From: Halothiobacillus diazotrophicus | Lineage (GTDB): Bacteria > Pseudomonadota > Gammaproteobacteria > Halothiobacillales > Halothiobacillaceae | Assembly (NCBI RefSeq): GCF_001663815.1 | Contig: NZ_CP016027.1 | Coordinates: forward strand, 1,116,001 to 1,180,000 | DNA length: 64,000 bases | Reading direction: 5' to 3' | Shown here: positions 8,801 through 18,603 of the stretch, piece by piece | Position numbering within the stretch: the first letter of the stretch is position 1 | How the letters are laid out: every line of letters begins with the position of its first letter | Translations under genes and position numbers: made by a program | Notes under the pieces: generated by a model | Told to the model about the DNA's origin: nothing | Seen by the model: only the letters and a program-made list of their open reading frames with translations | Databases searched by the model: none

Positions 8801-9317
8801 TCCGAAGATAGTCTTCCTGAATCGAGCGGCCAAGCACGGCAATACGCTTGCCACGCAGATCGAGCACCGTGTTGATGCTGCCACCGGGACGCTCGTAGAT
8901 TTGCGACCAGCTATGCAAAACCGCAATGCGGTTGAAATCGAACTGTCGTGCACGACTTTCGGTATAGGCTACGTCGGGCATGAGGTCGATGCGCCCATCC
9001 TGCAGATCGGCCAGACAATCTTCCCAGCGGCAGGACACCGGTTTGATCACCCATCCCGAATCATGGGCGATCGCGTCGAGCAGATCGCCCATGATTCCCG
9101 AAATACGGCCATTCGCATCGAGGAAAATCTTCGGCGCATTCGCGTAAACCCCAACCCGGACCACACGGTCGGATGCCAGGGAGGACAATGGAAACAGCAG
9201 ACCTATCGCGAAGATCAAGCCGGCGGAACGGATGCCGCGAATGATAAAGGCGGCCCCAAGGAGTGACGCCCAGGTACCGTACGCAGAGCGGGGAGAGGCA
9301 ATAATAGAACCGGCCAA
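5883..9317 (-). CDS. Periplasmic-sensor PAS-PAS-PAS-GGDEF-EAL cyclic-di-GMP protein
   Basis: A large inner membrane signalling protein of about 1144 residues. In order it has a signal segment (IRSAGLIFAIGLLFPLSSLA), a periplasmic substrate-binding domain of the SBP_bac_3 type, a membrane segment (PAWVWWVGGGLAVLLLLALL), three PAS domains, a GGDEF domain with intact GGDEF and an RDSD inhibitory site five residues before it, and an EAL domain with intact EALVRW, DDFGTGYSSL and AEGVES motifs. It may therefore make or degrade cyclic-di-GMP in response to a periplasmic ligand such as an amino acid. The start is uncertain: TTG at 9317 has AGGGG eight bases upstream, while the frame stays open to a GTG at 9455 that lacks a binding site. 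Confidence 0.88.
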   Translation of the reverse strand: MAGSIIASPRSAYGTWASLLGAAFIIRGIRSAGLIFAIGLLFPLSSLASDRVVRVGVYANAPKIFLDANGRISGIMGDLLDAIAHDSGWVIKPVSCRWEDCLADLQDGRIDLMPDVAYTESRARQFDFNRIAVLHSWSQIYERPGGSINTVLDLRGKRIAVLGRSIQEDYLRTLFAGFGVDAKLVPVASFQQGFEWVAAGRADAMVSNQLYGDNEARRLGLTATPIMFQPAQIFFATRHGSNDDLLAAIDGRLETWRNQSDSPYARILQKWTGQVAPRLILPAWVWWVGGGLAVLLLLALLRGVVLRRQVVRQTRHLKMGRAELERSEERYRHLAENASDWIWMSDLGGRLTYSNHRAQDILGLPSEALVGEDLGTFLLPEDRERYRGILRQVASSPQVGQGVMLRCRNRQGAIRVLESGVSPIFEASGAVTGFQGASRDVTERNASEMAIAETRNLLLTIINTTRMRVFWKDRDLRYLGCNIVFAQDAGRQSPEELVGKTDFDLAWVEQAETYRADDLAVIDSGVARLFYEEPQTTRDGRALWLRTSKVPLRNQENEIIGVLGLYEDITERRRSNEQIRLAANVFSHARESILITDAAGKIIDVNTTFCEMYGYSRDEVIGQNPSLLKSDRHSPAFFEEMWRRLQALGYWHGEIWNRRRDGEIFPGMMTISAVRDEAGNIRQYVGLLSDISTLKAHEVRLEHIAHYDALTGLPNRVLLADRLHQAIALAQRDDRLLAVAYLDLDGFKVVNDRHGHEMGDALLTAVSARMKLVLRDSDTLARLGGDEFVIVLQDLQDMNACQPLLDRLLHAANEPIDVQNLVFQVSASIGVTYFLPKQNDVDADQLLRQADQAMYQAKLSGRNRYHVFDPDQDKTIRQHHESQAHIRAALAAGEFVLHYQPKVNMRTGAVVGAEALVRWQHPEQGLLFPGTFLPIIEETPLAITLGEYVIATALHQMKAWQAEGLTLSVSVNIGARQLQQPDFIERLKALHAASPDLPLTQLELEILETSALQDIGQVSRVLAECRALGISSAIDDFGTGYSSLTYLKRLPVSMLKIDQSFVRDMLDDPDDMAILQGVLGLARAFGRDVIAEGVESGVHGAVLLQMGCELAQGYGIARPMPAGEFAGWVRNWRPDPHWMRQDFV

Positions 9318-9521
9318 ACGATGCACCCCTGAGAACCACCGGCAAATCCGGACAACCCAGCCACTTGACCACTGGACAAACCAACTGGGATTCGACCAAA
9401 GCGTATCATTGCCACGCAGGGACGGCAGCGGGAATTTTCCCCTGGCTGGCGGCACGCAGAGCAGCCTCCGGTGATCGACCCTTGAGGCTTTGATCCAGCC
9501 GCAGGACTTACGCCCCGTTCT

Positions 9522-12386
9522 TTAAAGCCGCTCGATGCGCGTCCGCTGGGATTGGAGGTCACCGAGACTGGCGGTGAATTTTTCCAGACGCTCGCGCTCC
9601 TGAGCCACCACGGCCGGCGGCGCCCGGTCGGCGAAGCCGGGGTTGTCGAGCTTGGCCCGCGCCTTGGCGATCTCGGCCTCGAGCTTGCCGATCTCGCGAT
9701 CCAGGCGCGCGAGTTCGGCATCCTTGTCGATCAGGCCAGCCAGCGGGATGTGGATCTGCATGCTGCCGACCAGGGCCATCGCCGCTTCCGGCACGGGCTC
9801 GCCCTCGGCCAGGGTTGTCACGTCACTGATCCGGCCGACGCCATTGAGCAATTCACCAAACCGGGCAAACCGCGCCTGTTCCTCGGTGGTCGCCTGGGTC
9901 ACCAGGATCGACAGCGGCTTGCCGGGGGCGATGTCCATCTCCGCGCGAATACGGCGCACCCCGAGAATCACCTGCTTGAGCCACTCGACGGATTCGAGCG
10001 CCTCGGCACTGATCTTTCCTTCGTCGGCTTTGGGGTAGTGCCGCGCCATGATGCTGGATGTGGCCGCCGTCGTGTCGATACCGGCCAGGGGCGCGACCCG
10101 CTGCCAGATCGTTTCCGTGATGTACGGAATGATCGGATGCATCAGGCGCAGCAGGGTTTCCAGCACCCGGACCAGGGTACGGCGGGTACCGCGCTGGGTG
10201 GCCGCATCACCGTGCTTGAGTGCTGGCTTGGTGAATTCCAGGTACCAGTCGCAGTACTCGTTCCAGGTGAACTCGTACAGGGCGTGGGCGGCGAGATCGA
10301 AGCGGTACTCGGCGAAATGGCGGGACACCTCGGCCTCGCATTGCTGCAGACGACTGACGATCCAGCGGTCCACGTCACCGAGCGTCACCGGTTCGTCGCC
10401 CAGTCCGGTATCTTCACCCTCGCACTGCATCGCCACGAAGCGGCTGGCGTTCCACAACTTGTTGCAGAAATTGCGGTAGCCCTCGATCCGGCCCAGATCG
10501 AAGCGGATGTCGCGACCGGTCGTCGCCAGCGCCGCGAAGGTGAAACGCAGCGCATCCGTGCCGAAGGCCGGGATGCCGTCCGGGAACTCCTTGCGCGTGT
10601 CCTTCTCGATGCGCTTGGCCATGGCCGGCTGCATGAGGCCGGAGGTCCGCTTGGCCACCAGGGCCTCCAGATCGATACCGTCGATCAGGTCGATCGGGTC
10701 GAGCACGTTGCCCTTGGACTTGGACATCTTCTGGCCCTGCGCGTCGCGGATCAGGCCATGCACGTACACTTCGCGGAACGGCACGTCGCCGGCGAAGTAC
10801 TTGCCCATCATCACCATCCGGGCAACCCAGAAGAAGATGATGTCGAAGCCCGTGACCAGCACGCTGGTGGGATAGAAGGCGGCCAGTTCCTCGGTGTTCG
10901 CTGGCCAGCCCAGGGTGGAAAACGGCCACAGTGCCGACGAGAACCAAGTATCGAGCACATCGTTGTCCTGGTTCAGCGCCACGTTGTCCGCCAGCTTGTG
11001 CGCCGCGCGTACCTCGGCCTCGCTCCGCCCGACGAAGACATTGCCTTCGGCGTCGTACCAGGCGGGAATGCGATGGCCCCACCAGATCTGGCGGCTGATG
11101 CACCAGTCCTGGATGTTTTCCAGCCACTGGAAGTAGGTGTTCGACCAGTTTTCCGGCACGAACTTGATCGCCCCGCCGCGCACGGCATCCAACGCCGGAC
11201 GGGTGATGGCCGCGAGGCCGCCCGGACGACCGTCGTCGGTCGTTTCGCGGGTGAGATCGACGAACCACTGATCAGTCAGCATCGGCTCGATCACCGCCCC
11301 GCTGCGATCGCCGCGCGGCACCATCAGCTTGTGATCGTCGATCTTTTCCAGCAGATCGCGTTCCTTCAGATCGTGGACGATGCGATCGCGGGCTTCATAG
11401 CGATCCAGACCGGCATAGGCCTTGGGCAGATCCGCATCCACGGACTGGCTTTGTGCGCCGACCCGCTCGCAGGCCGCGCGGATGCGTGCATCCGGCGTCA
11501 GCACGTTCAGCAGGGGCAGGTTGTGCCGCTGACCGACCGCATAATCGTTGAAATCGTGGGCCGGCGTGATCTTGACGCAGCCGGAGCCGAATTCCGGATC
11601 GACGTAATCGTCGCCGATGATCGGGATTTCACGGCCGACCAGCGGCAGGGTCAGGGTCTTGCCGATCAGGTGCTTGTAGCGCTCGTCTTCCGGATGGACT
11701 GCCACGGCCGCATCGCCCAGCATGGTTTCCGGGCGGGTGGTGGCCACGATCAGATGACCACTGCCGTCGGTCAGCGGATAGCGCAGGTGCCACATATGGC
11801 CGGTTTCTTCCTCGCTCAGCACTTCCAGATCGGAGACGGCCGTCTGTAGCACCGGATCCCAGTTCACCAGTCGCTTGCCCCGGTAGATCAGGCCGTCCTC
11901 GTAGAGACGGACGAATACTTCGCGCACGGCCTCGGACAGGCCCTCGTCCATGGTGAAGCGCTCGCGGGACCAGTCGCAGGAGGCACCCAGGCGACGCATC
12001 TGCTCGGTGATGAATCCGCCGGACTGGCTCTTCCAGGCCCAGACCTTGTCGGTGAACGCCTCGCGCCCCAGATCGTGCCGGGTCTTGCCTTCGGCTTCGA
12101 GCTGCCGCTCCACCACCATCTGGGTGGCGATACCCGCGTGATCGGTACCCGGCTGCCACAGCGTGCGGTCCCCCTGCATGCGATGCAGGCGGGTCAGCAT
12201 GTCCATCAGGGTGTCCTGGAAGGCGTGCCCCATGTGCAAACGACCGGTGACGTTCGGGGGCGGCAGCATGATGCAGTAGCTGGGCGCATCGGCCGGCAGA
12301 TCGGCTCGGGGTTGGAAATAGCCGCCAGCCTGCCAGCGGGCATAACAGGGGGCTTCGATCTCGGCAGGGCTGTAGGTTTTTTCCAT
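9522..12386 (-). CDS. valS: Valyl-tRNA synthetase
   Basis: A 954-residue class I aminoacyl-tRNA synthetase that charges tRNA-Val in the cytoplasm. The ATP-binding HIGH motif appears as HMGH in [15 protein letters not shown] and the KMSKS loop as [14 protein letters not shown]. Between them is the editing domain, and the C-terminus ends in a coiled coil ([20 protein letters not shown]). Length is normal. The ATG at 12386 is preferred over an in-frame TTG at 12398 because it begins the conserved [11 protein letters not shown]. It follows holC on the same strand with an 80-base gap, a common gammaproteobacterial arrangement. Confidence 0.97.
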   Translation of the reverse strand: MEKTYSPAEIEAPCYARWQAGGYFQPRADLPADAPSYCIMLPPPNVTGRLHMGHAFQDTLMDMLTRLHRMQGDRTLWQPGTDHAGIATQMVVERQLEAEGKTRHDLGREAFTDKVWAWKSQSGGFITEQMRRLGASCDWSRERFTMDEGLSEAVREVFVRLYEDGLIYRGKRLVNWDPVLQTAVSDLEVLSEEETGHMWHLRYPLTDGSGHLIVATTRPETMLGDAAVAVHPEDERYKHLIGKTLTLPLVGREIPIIGDDYVDPEFGSGCVKITPAHDFNDYAVGQRHNLPLLNVLTPDARIRAACERVGAQSQSVDADLPKAYAGLDRYEARDRIVHDLKERDLLEKIDDHKLMVPRGDRSGAVIEPMLTDQWFVDLTRETTDDGRPGGLAAITRPALDAVRGGAIKFVPENWSNTYFQWLENIQDWCISRQIWWGHRIPAWYDAEGNVFVGRSEAEVRAAHKLADNVALNQDNDVLDTWFSSALWPFSTLGWPANTEELAAFYPTSVLVTGFDIIFFWVARMVMMGKYFAGDVPFREVYVHGLIRDAQGQKMSKSKGNVLDPIDLIDGIDLEALVAKRTSGLMQPAMAKRIEKDTRKEFPDGIPAFGTDALRFTFAALATTGRDIRFDLGRIEGYRNFCNKLWNASRFVAMQCEGEDTGLGDEPVTLGDVDRWIVSRLQQCEAEVSRHFAEYRFDLAAHALYEFTWNEYCDWYLEFTKPALKHGDAATQRGTRRTLVRVLETLLRLMHPIIPYITETIWQRVAPLAGIDTTAATSSIMARHYPKADEGKISAEALESVEWLKQVILGVRRIRAEMDIAPGKPLSILVTQATTEEQARFARFGELLNGVGRISDVTTLAEGEPVPEAAMALVGSMQIHIPLAGLIDKDAELARLDREIGKLEAEIAKARAKLDNPGFADRAPPAVVAQERERLEKFTASLGDLQSQRTRIERL

Positions 12387-12466
12387 GGAATTCGTCAATC
12401 AGGTAATGCTAAAAAACAGGCTCAAAAAATGGCTAGAAATAATGGGCAAATAAAATCTGTCCGCGG

Positions 12467-12910
12467 TCAGTCGCCCTCGCGATCGACGCGCGGAATCGAC
12501 CGATGCTGCGGCATGGCACCGGCCTGCTGGTAATCGCGCCAACGGGCGCGGGCCGCTTCCCGACTGGCTTCGCTGGCATCCACGATCTCATCGACGGTCT
12601 GGCGCTCGGCCACACGCTCGATCGCCTTGCCGGACAGGTTGATCACGTGATCGAAACCGCCTGCCGCCGGGTCCATGCCGATGAACAGAGGCGCATGCGC
12701 GGCATCCTCGGGATCGGCGGTGTGCGGCACGAAGGCATCGGGACGATAGCCCCACAGATACTCGTCGAAGCTCTCGACATGCTCGAGGTTGGCGCAGACC
12801 ACATAGGTCATGCGCTCTTCGGCAGCCGCCTGGGCGCACAGATCCGCGGCATAGAACCAGAACGCATCCAGTTCCGCATCGTCGATCAAATGAAATATCA
12901 CTGCACTCAT
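12467..12910 (-). CDS. holC: DNA polymerase III chi subunit
   Basis: A 147-residue protein of the HolC family, which in the replisome joins the clamp loader to single-strand binding protein through psi. Recognisable parts are the N-terminal strand (MSAVIFHLIDD), the RMTYVVCANLEHVESFDEYL region and the C-terminal ARWRDYQQAGAM. It sits directly upstream of valS, its usual partner. The 5' flank is unusual: six 13-bp tandem repeats begin 24 bases before the start codon and could lie within the promoter or leader. Confidence 0.9.
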   Translation of the reverse strand: MSAVIFHLIDDAELDAFWFYAADLCAQAAAEERMTYVVCANLEHVESFDEYLWGYRPDAFVPHTADPEDAAHAPLFIGMDPAAGGFDHVINLSGKAIERVAERQTVDEIVDASEASREAARARWRDYQQAGAMPQHRSIPRVDREGD

Positions 12911-12933
12911 GAATCGTGATTCCTGACCTTTTT

Positions 12934-13011
12934 ATCTGGTTCGATTATCTGGCTCGACTATCTGGCTCGACTATCTGGCTCGACTATCTGGCTCGACTAT
13001 CTGGCTCGTAT
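12934..13011. repeat. Tandem repeat, six copies of a 13-bp unit
   Basis: The unit ATCTGGCTCGACT occurs at 12947, 12960, 12973 and 12986 as four identical copies. A diverged first copy (ATCTGGTTCGATT, 12934) and a diverged last copy (12999) flank them. The array fills most of the interval between holC and the divergent membrane-protein gene. Such perfect short tandem copies can gain or lose units by replication slippage, so copy number may differ between strains and change spacing in the promoter region. Confidence 0.9.
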
Positions 13012-13164
13012 TAGCAGCCCCGTTCGGAGGCATGCCTGGGGCGCACGCGGGTTTCTCCGCCCGGCTGTCGACGAAACGGCGGCCAACCTGCCGGACAATC
13101 AGCCTGTGACGCCATGGCGGGGAGTGCGTATTATGCCCAATCCGGACCGAGGACGCAGCGCCCC

Positions 13165-14136
13165 ATGACCCCGCCCACAACGACATCCACCAGACCCCGT
13201 CGCAGACACGCCCTGATCCTGGCCTGGCTTGCTGTTCTCGCCGCTCTGACGGCGGTCGTTCTGTGGATCGGCCCTGAGAAGCTGATCGCGCCCTGGCAGG
13301 CCATTCCCCCCGGGAGCCTGCTCGTGGTGCTGACCCTGATGGTATTGAGCTACGTCCTGCGCGCCCTGCGCATCCAGCGGTATTTCCACGCGGAGCTTTC
13401 GGGTCAGTTCTGGGCGACAATGAAACTCGCCACCTGGCACATCCTGCTCAACAATCTGCTGCCGATGCGGGCTGGCGAAATCAGCTTTCCCGTCCTGATG
13501 CAACGGTACTTCAATCTCTCGGCCCGACGTACGGTACCCGTGCTGTTCTGGTTCCGACTGCTCGATCTGCAGGCCATCGTGCTGATCGGTCTGCTGGCCG
13601 CCCTCTGGGGCACCGGGTTTTCCGACCGATGGCTCTGGCCCGTGCTGATTCTGCTTCCTGCCCCGCTGCTGGCCTATCTGGCGCGTCATTGGGTCGCTCA
13701 CTGGCTGATCGGACGACCCGCCGGAAAATGGCGCGACCGCCTGCTCGACAGCGTCGAGAGCCTGCCGGAAAACGCCCGCAGCTTTCTGTCCACCCTGGGC
13801 TGGACCTGGATCAACTGGCTGGTGAAGCTGCTGACCCTGGCCTGGGTACTGGCCGCGCTGGCGCCGGTTTCCCTGGTACAGGCCGTGGCCGGGGCGATCG
13901 GCGGGGACTTGACGACGGTACTGCCCATCCACGCCCCGGGTGGATTCGGCACCTTCGAGGCCGGCGTGATGCTGGCACTGCAGCCCTTTGCCGTGCCGGT
14001 TCAGACGGCGCTGGCCGCTGCCGTCAATCTGCATCTGTTCCTGCTGGGCTCCTCGATCCTGGCGGGCTTGGCCGTACTGATGATTCGCACGCCGGAACCC
14101 GTTCTGTCGACCGGCAACGCGTCACCCAAACACTGA
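13165..14136 (+). CDS. UPF0104 / lysylphosphatidylglycerol synthase-type membrane protein
   Basis: A 323-residue integral membrane protein with about eight hydrophobic segments, in the flippase-like UPF0104 family (the transmembrane half of MprF-type proteins). Motifs supporting this are LNNLLPMRAGEISFPVLM and, near the C-terminus, the PIHAPGGFGTFEAG loop. It probably moves or senses a lipid, but the substrate is unknown. The ATG at 13165 has a GAGGA upstream; the frame extends to 13114 without a better start. It is divergent from holC and followed by a convergent gene, so it is probably monocistronic. Confidence 0.82.
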   Translation: MTPPTTTSTRPRRRHALILAWLAVLAALTAVVLWIGPEKLIAPWQAIPPGSLLVVLTLMVLSYVLRALRIQRYFHAELSGQFWATMKLATWHILLNNLLPMRAGEISFPVLMQRYFNLSARRTVPVLFWFRLLDLQAIVLIGLLAALWGTGFSDRWLWPVLILLPAPLLAYLARHWVAHWLIGRPAGKWRDRLLDSVESLPENARSFLSTLGWTWINWLVKLLTLAWVLAALAPVSLVQAVAGAIGGDLTTVLPIHAPGGFGTFEAGVMLALQPFAVPVQTALAAAVNLHLFLLGSSILAGLAVLMIRTPEPVLSTGNASPKH

Positions 14137-14252
14137 GCCAGCCCCACTCGGTGCGATCGGCCAATGTCCCCCGGAGTGACGCCCGTTAAGGCAGCCACTC
14201 TTCAGACACCCACCGCTAAAATCCCCGGGGTGCCGCGTGGCGAAGGCTTGAC

Positions 14253-15434
14253 TCAGGCCACCGGCTCGACAACAGGATGGTGACCGGCGCGGGCCGGCAA
14301 ATCGCGCCACCACCGCACCGGTGGATCGCAGGGATTCATCGGGCGGATATAACGCTCGGCCTCTGCCTCTTTCCCTTCGTTGTCGTAATCCATCCCATGC
14401 TTGTTGAAGCTGTCGAGAATGCGCGCCCGGGAAACCGGTTCCTTTTCCGGGGTCAGGCTCGGGTGTGCCCGCAACACGAAATCGGGCTGGAAGAAGAAAT
14501 AGGTGTGATCGAAACCGTAGGGATATCGGGGGTGATTTTCCGGGTAGCAGGTACCAAACGCCGTCAGGAACATCGGTTCGCCCGCCCAATCGAATTTCCA
14601 GCCCATCCCGCCGACTGGGCCTTCCAGGCAGGTGGAATGCGCGGGATCGATGCGGTTCAACGCGTCGAGAAAACGGGCCGTCGTGCGCGACAGGCTTTCC
14701 ACACTGTCGCTCATTTCGGCGGGCAGGCGTACGGCAAACCCCTTGAACTTCTCCTGTTTGGCAACCGCCATGAAACGGAACAACCCCTCGCCGAAGCGCC
14801 GCACGTTCGCCTCGAAGGAATCCGCCGACCGCCAGTCGTCCGCGCCCCAGTACTTCCCTGAAGGTGCAAAGATGCAATGCGTCTTCTCGATCGAGGTCAT
14901 GAATTCGATGTGCGTGGGGGAAAACACCGGCTCGTAGTCTTCGGGATCACGGGCAAACGGCTGCAATTGTTCGAGCACGTCGGGGTGATCCCAGTCCTGC
15001 GCGAGTTGCATCAGGTGCTCCGGCGTGTGCACGGCCAGGACCGCGAACAATTCGTTCGTCAGATCCTGAACGCTACGCACATCCGATTCGGGCAAAGCGG
15101 GGGTCACCTCGATACCGGCATAGAACCACAGGGTATCGATGAGTTCGTCGATCAGTTTCGGCAGCCGATCCAGGCCGTGTTCGTCCAGATATTCCAACTC
15201 GCGGCAGGTCTTCAGCAGCCGATCGGCCTGGACATTGTAGCGATGCGCCGTCAACAGGATCACGAAGGAAAGGACCGACAGCGAAACGCGCTCCAACGGA
15301 CCGGAGGTGTTGAGAATCGGACGCAGCGCCGACAGGATCTTGAGTGTGCCGGCATCGTCCAGTGCACAGAGCCGCCGCTCGGCAAAGGCCGCACTCTCGC
15401 GCCGACCCAATACAAAAACCTTCATCATGTTCAT
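14253..15434 (-). CDS. YqcI/YcgG-family protein with a long N-terminal extension
   Basis: A 393-residue soluble protein. The C-terminal two thirds match the YqcI/YcgG family pattern: FAPSGKYWGADDW, then FLTAFGTCYPENHPRYPYGF and HTYFFFQPDFVLRAH. This family is of unknown biochemical function. The first 125 residues, predicted mainly helical, precede the family domain and are not something I recognise. The ATG at 15434 opens the frame; in-frame ATGs at 15428 and 15425 are alternatives and no strong binding site decides between them. It is flanked by a convergent gene and a 600-base spacer, so it is likely a single-gene unit. Confidence 0.7.
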   Translation of the reverse strand: MNMMKVFVLGRRESAAFAERRLCALDDAGTLKILSALRPILNTSGPLERVSLSVLSFVILLTAHRYNVQADRLLKTCRELEYLDEHGLDRLPKLIDELIDTLWFYAGIEVTPALPESDVRSVQDLTNELFAVLAVHTPEHLMQLAQDWDHPDVLEQLQPFARDPEDYEPVFSPTHIEFMTSIEKTHCIFAPSGKYWGADDWRSADSFEANVRRFGEGLFRFMAVAKQEKFKGFAVRLPAEMSDSVESLSRTTARFLDALNRIDPAHSTCLEGPVGGMGWKFDWAGEPMFLTAFGTCYPENHPRYPYGFDHTYFFFQPDFVLRAHPSLTPEKEPVSRARILDSFNKHGMDYDNEGKEAEAERYIRPMNPCDPPVRWWRDLPARAGHHPVVEPVA

Positions 15435-16047
15435 AGTCGAAATCGCCAGTCAGGATCCTTCGCGGGGAGCGGGCACCTTCCATGAATACCCGTGATGCAG
15501 ACAAGGCGCGCATCCCGCCCGGGCGTACCCGTACCGATAATGAGCGATCTCGTCATTTATCGGACCTGCACGCCGGAATCGGGATCGGAAAGCTTCAGGC
15601 AGGGTCGGGCACAATGCGCCCCGATCGTTTGAGGGATCGGAGCGCCTGCCGGACACCCGGTCGACTCAAGCGCGCGTGTTCATTTCAGATTACCGGACTT
15701 CTGTAACCAATTGATGTCGCTATGGACAGTCACAAGTCATGGCCGGGTTGCGAACCCTACAACAGGAGTCGATTCAGCGCAAACCGCATTCCGGCATGCC
15801 CGACTGATTGCCCGCTGCAGCCAGGACCATATATCCCTTTCATATCAGCTTCTTGCACGAAATCCTCGGCGCCAGACACCCTTCCGATCGTAACGAGCGC
15901 CGATCTAGGGCAGCGGACAGAGAAAAACGAACGCAGATTGTCACAATCAGGTAAGATGGGCGGTTCTATCCCCCAAATTCATCATGGCCTTTCGAAAACA
16001 TGATCTTTCGAAGGGCCTGCTCACTATATTTTCATTCTGGAATGCCC
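15435..16047. other. Intergenic spacer upstream of rhlE, no gene seen
   Basis: About 610 bases between the divergent YqcI-type gene and rhlE. Short reading frames at 15482-15706 and 15722-16003 have no ribosome binding site, no recognisable product and overlap other equally long frames. Promoters for both flanking genes must lie here; I could not identify one by eye. DEAD-box helicase genes often have long leaders, which may explain the length. Confidence 0.5.
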
Positions 16048-17448
16048 ATGTCATTTGCTGATCTCGGCCTGATGCCCGAGCTTCTGACCGCGCTCGACGC
16101 TGTCGGTTACACCACCCCCACCCCCATCCAACGCGAAGCCATTCCCGTGGTACTGACCGGTCGCGACCTCCTAGCCGCCGCCCAAACGGGTACCGGCAAG
16201 ACCGCCGGCTTCACCCTGCCCCTGCTGCAACGGTTGAGCACGACACCCGTCCTGCACCCGGCACCGAAGCACCGGGTTCGGGCACTGGTCCTGACCCCGA
16301 CGCGCGAACTGGCCGCCCAGGTCGGCGAAAGCGTGACGGAATACGGCCAACATCTGAACCTGAGTTCGCTGGTCATCTTCGGCGGGGTCAACATCAACCC
16401 GCAGCGCGACCGCCTGCGCAAACGGCTGGACATCCTGGTCGCCACGCCGGGCCGACTGCTCGACCACGTGAGCCAGGGCAACATCGATCTCGGCGGGATT
16501 GAAATCCTCGTGCTGGACGAAGCCGACCGCATGCTCGACATGGGCTTCATCCGCGACATCAAACGGGTTCTGGCCCTGCTGCCGAAAAAGCGGCAGAACC
16601 TCCTGTTCTCTGCGACGTTTGCGCCGGAGATCAAGACGTTCGCGCATAGCCTGCTCGACAACCCCGCCAAGGTCGAAGTCGCACCGCAGGTCACCACGGC
16701 CGAGCGCGTCAGTCAGCGCATATACCCCGTGAACCGGGATGCGAAAAAAGCCCTGCTGCAGAAGCTGATCGACGAGGGGCAATGGCATCAGGTGCTGGTG
16801 TTCACCCGCACCAAGCACGGCGCGAACCGCCTGGCCGAGCAGCTCGACAAGGACGGCATTCCCGCCATGGCGATCCACGGCAACAAGAGCCAGTCGGCGC
16901 GTGAAAAGGCGCTGGGCGCCTTCAAGGCGGGCAAGCTGCGCGTCCTGGTGGCAACCGACATCGCCGCGCGCGGCATCGATATCGACGCCCTGCCCCACGT
17001 CGTGAACTACGAGCTGCCAAATGTGCCGGAAGACTACGTGCATCGGATCGGACGGACCGGCCGGGCTGGGGCCGGTGGGGAGGCCATTTCGCTCGTCTGC
17101 GTGGACGAACACAAGCTACTGGCCGACATCGAACGCACGATCCGCCAGAAACTGGAACGAGTCATCGTACCGGGCTTCGAACCGGACCCGAACGCCAAAC
17201 CCGAACCGCTGCGCAAGCCGCAGGGCCAGCGCCCGCCGCGTCGCCAAGGTGGCCAAGGCGCCCCTCGTCGTGAAGGGGCTTCAGCCAACGGGAATCAATC
17301 ACGTGGCAACGCTTCCGGGAATCGCTCCGGCGACGTCAACGGCAACCGCGCACCACGGCCCAGTCGCCAAGAACACCGTCAAGATAACCGCCGGAACAAT
17401 GCTTCGGGCAATCGCAGCGGCCAGTCCAGACGAAGCCAGGGACAGTGA
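16048..17448 (+). CDS. rhlE: ATP-dependent DEAD-box RNA helicase RhlE
   Basis: A 466-residue RNA helicase of the RhlE type, which remodels RNA and ribosome assembly intermediates. Q-motif ([14 protein letters not shown]), Walker A (AAQTGTGKT), DEAD box (VLDEADRML), SAT (LLFSATF) and [10 protein letters not shown] motifs are all present. The C-terminal tail of about 90 residues is disordered and rich in R, G, N and S, typical for RNA contacts. The ATG at 16048 begins the family's usual MSFADLGL and has GGA six bases upstream; an ATG at 16042 adds two residues. Confidence 0.93.
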   Translation: MSFADLGLMPELLTALDAVGYTTPTPIQREAIPVVLTGRDLLAAAQTGTGKTAGFTLPLLQRLSTTPVLHPAPKHRVRALVLTPTRELAAQVGESVTEYGQHLNLSSLVIFGGVNINPQRDRLRKRLDILVATPGRLLDHVSQGNIDLGGIEILVLDEADRMLDMGFIRDIKRVLALLPKKRQNLLFSATFAPEIKTFAHSLLDNPAKVEVAPQVTTAERVSQRIYPVNRDAKKALLQKLIDEGQWHQVLVFTRTKHGANRLAEQLDKDGIPAMAIHGNKSQSAREKALGAFKAGKLRVLVATDIAARGIDIDALPHVVNYELPNVPEDYVHRIGRTGRAGAGGEAISLVCVDEHKLLADIERTIRQKLERVIVPGFEPDPNAKPEPLRKPQGQRPPRRQGGQGAPRREGASANGNQSRGNASGNRSGDVNGNRAPRPSRQEHRQDNRRNNASGNRSGQSRRSQGQ

Positions 17449-17563
17449 TCTCCGACTGAATCGGCGGTTGAGCGGGCATGCAACTGGCCTGCCCTGCCCT
17501 GCCCCGCGGGTACCATACGTCCCTGTTGAGCGAAAATGAATCCGGATGAGGTTCATCCAAGAG

Positions 17564-17596
17564 AAAGCCCCCAAACGTTAAACGCTTGGGGCTTTT
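17564..17596 (+). terminator. Rho-independent terminator downstream of rhlE
   Basis: AAAGCCCC at 17564-17571 pairs with GGGGCTTT at 17588-17595 around a 16-base middle, followed by T. The hairpin lies 116 bases after the rhlE stop and also just beyond the end of the convergent DUF302 gene; the A-run on the left arm would serve as a short U-run on the opposite strand, so it may work both ways. Confidence 0.75.
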
Positions 17597-17659
17597 ATCA
17601 TGTCAGAAGGCAAACCGGGCAGCGCCAGTCGATCCACAAGGAATCGGCAAGCCGGACGA

Positions 17660-18112
17660 CTACTTCTTCAGAATGGCATCGACGAGATCGGCCATGCCCT
17701 TGCTGATCTTCGCGGCAGCGGGACACTTCGGTACCCGGTGTCGCCGGGCGATCCATTCCGGATCGTTGTACCCCAGCCAGACCTGACCCGCGGCGTCCTG
17801 CCAGACCAGAATCTTCAGCGGCAGATCGATCCCGACGGTCTGAGCGCATTGCATGAAGGGGGTCCCGCCCTTGGGATTCCCGAAGATCAGCAGTTGCGTC
17901 GGACGCAGCTCATCGCCGACGCTGGCACCGCCCTTCGCGTGATCGACCATCGCAAAGATCGTAAATCCCCGTTCCTTGACTATCTGCTCGGCACGACTCA
18001 TGGTTTCTTCCACGCTCCAGGCACTCTTATGACGGATCAATCCGACATCCGCCATGGCATTCCCGGCAACGAATGCAAGGACCACCAGCAAAATACGACG
18101 CAACCAGTTCAT
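17660..18112 (-). CDS. Exported DUF302-domain protein
   Basis: A 150-residue protein with a signal peptide (MNWLRRILLVVLAFVAGNAMA) followed by a DUF302 domain: SVEETMSRAEQIVKERGFTI, then the family's HAKGG...LRPTQLLIFGNPKGGTP core and LKILVWQDAAGQVWLGYNDP. The family fold is known but its role is not; members often sit near sulfur or metal metabolism genes. The start at 18112 is fixed by a strong AAGGAG six bases upstream; the open frame continues to 18190 with no such signal. It is presumably periplasmic. Confidence 0.85.
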   Translation of the reverse strand: MNWLRRILLVVLAFVAGNAMADVGLIRHKSAWSVEETMSRAEQIVKERGFTIFAMVDHAKGGASVGDELRPTQLLIFGNPKGGTPFMQCAQTVGIDLPLKILVWQDAAGQVWLGYNDPEWIARRHRVPKCPAAAKISKGMADLVDAILKK

Positions 18113-18603
18113 ATACCCCTCCTTGAATGCCTTGAATGGTCCAAAGAACCAAACAGTACTCCGCTGAGACGATTTTGAAGACAGAGCCACATTAACACAT
18201 GGATCCCGCGGGGCTACCCGGAAATTCTATGAAAAATCCATCCCTTGAGATCCTTGTGATCGCCTACGGGGCGGACAGAACGCACCCGACGGACGTTCGG
18301 CTCTGTTGCCGAGCGCGACGAAAAAAGCAAACCCACTGATAAGAAACAGGATAGCTCAGCTAATCGTTATTTAATTATATTAGTAGCCTGAATTTCACGA
18401 ATTATGCAGGCAATTTCATATAGGACTCATAACCCAGAACAATAAACCAGACAACAAAATAAAAACCATAAATCCCTGTATATTCAGCATCTTGACCAGG
18501 CATTTATCAATACTGACTTACCATCAAAAAAATAGGCCATTTCTTGTTAATTCTCCGAGTACAATCCGCACTCGTTTGTTAAATAAAAAAAGCAGGAAGT
18601 CAG
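18113..18603. other. AT-rich upstream region of the acetate uptake genes
   Basis: About 490 bases without a plausible gene. From about 18350 the composition becomes markedly AT-rich compared with the surrounding coding DNA, as expected for a regulated promoter region. It must hold the promoter of the DUF485-actP operon and that of the divergent DUF302 gene. I did not find a convincing -35/-10 pair, a sigma-54 or a sigma-28 motif. Confidence 0.5.

Noticed and set aside
9552-11849. Plus-strand frame of 765 codons across valS
   Set aside because: Antisense to the conserved synthetase, no protein-like features.
15722-16003. Possible small gene before rhlE
   Set aside because: No ribosome binding site, no recognisable motif, overlaps other equally long frames.
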